Assembly (NCBI GenBank): GCA_016793415.1
Contig: JAEUMC010000103.1
Coordinates: forward strand, 1 to 7,782
From: Devosia sp.
GTDB taxonomy: Bacteria > Pseudomonadota > Alphaproteobacteria > Rhizobiales > Devosiaceae
Length of the DNA stretch: 7,782 nucleotides
Direction of reading: 5' to 3'
Every line of letters begins with the position of its first letter. Position 1 is the stretch's first letter. Shown here piece after piece: positions 6,577 through 7,782 of this stretch. Made by a program: the position numbers and the translations under genes. Below the pieces are notes generated by a model. The model ran no database searches, was not told where the DNA came from, and saw nothing but the letters and a program-made list of their open reading frames with translations.

Positions 6577-7782
6577 AAGAATACTCGGCAGATATCGCGA
6601 TCATCGGTGGCGGCCTCGGCGGCGTGGCGGCGGCGCTCGGCGCCTTGCGCTCGGGCCGCAGCGTGGTGATGACGGAAGAGTTCGACTGGCTCGGCGGGCA
6701 GATGACCAGCCAGGCAGTGCCGCCCGACGAGCATAGCTGGGTCGAGCAGTTCGGCATCACCCGCTCCTATCGGGCGCTGCGCAACGGCATCCGCCAGTAC
6801 TACCGCGACCACTATCCGCTGACCGAGAAAAGCCGCGCCTGGGGCGACCTCAACCCCGGGGCCGGGTTCGTGTCGCGGCTATGCCATGAGCCGCGCGTCG
6901 GGCTGGCGGTCATGGAAGCCATGCTGATGCCGTATCGCGGCGGCGGCAGGCTGACGGTGCTGCAGCCCTACAAGCCGATCTCTGCCGAAGTCGATGGCGA
7001 CCGGGTGCGGGCGGTGACGCTCAGGCATCGCGACAACGGCGAGACGATCGTCGTTACGGGCAAATACATCATCGAGGCCACCGAGCTCGGCGACCTCCTG
7101 CCGATGACCGGCACCGAATATGTCACCGGCTTCGAGAGCCAGCGCGACACCGGCGAGCCTTCGGCTCCGTCAGAGGCGCAGCCGACCAACTCGCAGGCGG
7201 TATCGATCTGCTTTGCCATCGACCATGTCGACGGCAACCAGGTGGGCGACAAGCCGCGCAATTACGACAAGTGGCGCGCCTACACCCCGAGCTTCTGGGG
7301 CGGGCCGCTGATCGGCTTCGTCGCGCCGCATCCGCGAACCCTCGAGACCACGGTGCGCAGTTTCACCCCGAACCCGGATGACGATCCGACCCTGGTCGAT
7401 GCCGACCAGCGCAAGAACCCCGGCGACGGGAACCTCTGGACCTTCCGGCGCATCGCGGCGCGCCGCAATTTCGTTCCGGGCGCCTACGCCTCCGACATCT
7501 GCCTCGTGAACTGGCCGATGCTCGACTATTTCGAGCAGCCGATCATCGACGTGCCGGAGGCAGTGTACGAAGAGCGGATCCGCGACGCGGCCGACCTCGC
7601 CTACTCGGTGTTCTACTGGCTGCAGACCGAGGCGCCGCGCGAGGATGGCGGCCAGGGGTTCCCGGGCCTCAGGCTGCGCGGCGACATCACCGGCACCAAT
7701 CATGGCCTCGCCATGGCGCCTTACATCCGCGAGAGCCGCCGCATCAAGGCGATGACCACCATCGTCGAGCAGGACCTCTCCT
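6573..7782 (+). CDS. FAD-dependent oxidoreductase (FAD_oxidored, PF12831-like), 3' end cut by window edge
   Basis: 403 residues are visible from a GTG at 6573-6575; the C-terminus is missing. Residues 7-36 form the first Rossmann unit: DIAIIGGGLGGVAAAL with the G12-x-G14-x-x-G17 dinucleotide motif and an acidic pair E35-E36 at the end of the second strand, where FAD ribose is bound. A WLGGQ segment (39-43) follows. YIIEATELGDLLPMTG (165-180) is the second FAD-contacting strand, and APYIRESRRI (382-391) is a conserved stretch of the PF12831 family as I know it. There is no secretion signal or membrane segment, so it is likely cytoplasmic. Relatives are often loosely annotated as FAD-dependent oxidoreductase or even xanthan lyase and are mostly uncharacterised. 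The 4-nt GTGA overlap with lacI implies coupling, with only a weak GGA at 6564-6566 as ribosome site. Oxidation of a sugar or sugar-derived compound is inferred from the LacI link; the substrate is unknown. Confidence 0.88.
   Translation, partial: MKEYSADIAIIGGGLGGVAAALGALRSGRSVVMTEEFDWLGGQMTSQAVPPDEHSWVEQFGITRSYRALRNGIRQYYRDHYPLTEKSRAWGDLNPGAGFVSRLCHEPRVGLAVMEAMLMPYRGGGRLTVLQPYKPISAEVDGDRVRAVTLRHRDNGETIVVTGKYIIEATELGDLLPMTGTEYVTGFESQRDTGEPSAPSEAQPTNSQAVSICFAIDHVDGNQVGDKPRNYDKWRAYTPSFWGGPLIGFVAPHPRTLETTVRSFTPNPDDDPTLVDADQRKNPGDGNLWTFRRIAARRNFVPGAYASDICLVNWPMLDYFEQPIIDVPEAVYEERIRDAADLAYSVFYWLQTEAPREDGGQGFPGLRLRGDITGTNHGLAMAPYIRESRRIKAMTTIVEQDLS

Overview
The window looks like high-GC proteobacterial DNA, most likely from an alphaproteobacterium. 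This rests on dense coding, strong G/C preference at third codon positions, GTG and TTG starts with 4-nt gene overlaps, and the kinds of genes present. The lineage is an inference from style; nothing in the window fixes it, and there is no rRNA, tRNA, CRISPR array, transposase or other mobile signature.

Left half (1-5425): a cell-surface or protein glycosylation and export block. On the minus strand is a 1040-residue protein that appears to carry two different glycosyltransferase folds joined by a TPR scaffold. It has an N-terminal GT-B-like capsule/polysaccharide-synthesis domain, about four regular TPR repeats plus weaker helical repeats, and a C-terminal GT-D (DUF1792-like) domain. It overlaps by 4 nt (GTGA) the start of a family-2 glycosyltransferase that runs off the left edge. 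A 226-bp intergenic region separates this operon from a divergent, plus-strand ABC exporter of the MsbA type (591 residues, membrane domain plus ATPase). That intergenic region holds a 35-codon reading frame that ends in an ATGA overlap with the ABC start and looks like the first third of an acyl carrier protein.

Right half (5426-7782): a catabolic or oxidative regulon, probably sugar-related. A 98-bp intergenic region holds a promoter-like element and two exact, adjacent copies of a 17-bp near-palindrome with a central CG, a good candidate for the operator of the next gene. That gene is a LacI-family regulator with a TTG start, which overlaps by 4 nt (GTGA) a FAD-dependent oxidoreductase running off the right edge. 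The simplest model is an autoregulated lacI-oxidoreductase operon induced by a small molecule, perhaps a sugar derivative.

The two halves are probably functionally separate units with a boundary near 5426, although no convincing rho-independent terminator is visible between them. The items most worth attention are the GT-B/TPR/GT-D fusion, the duplicated operator, and the truncated ACP-like frame coupled to the exporter.
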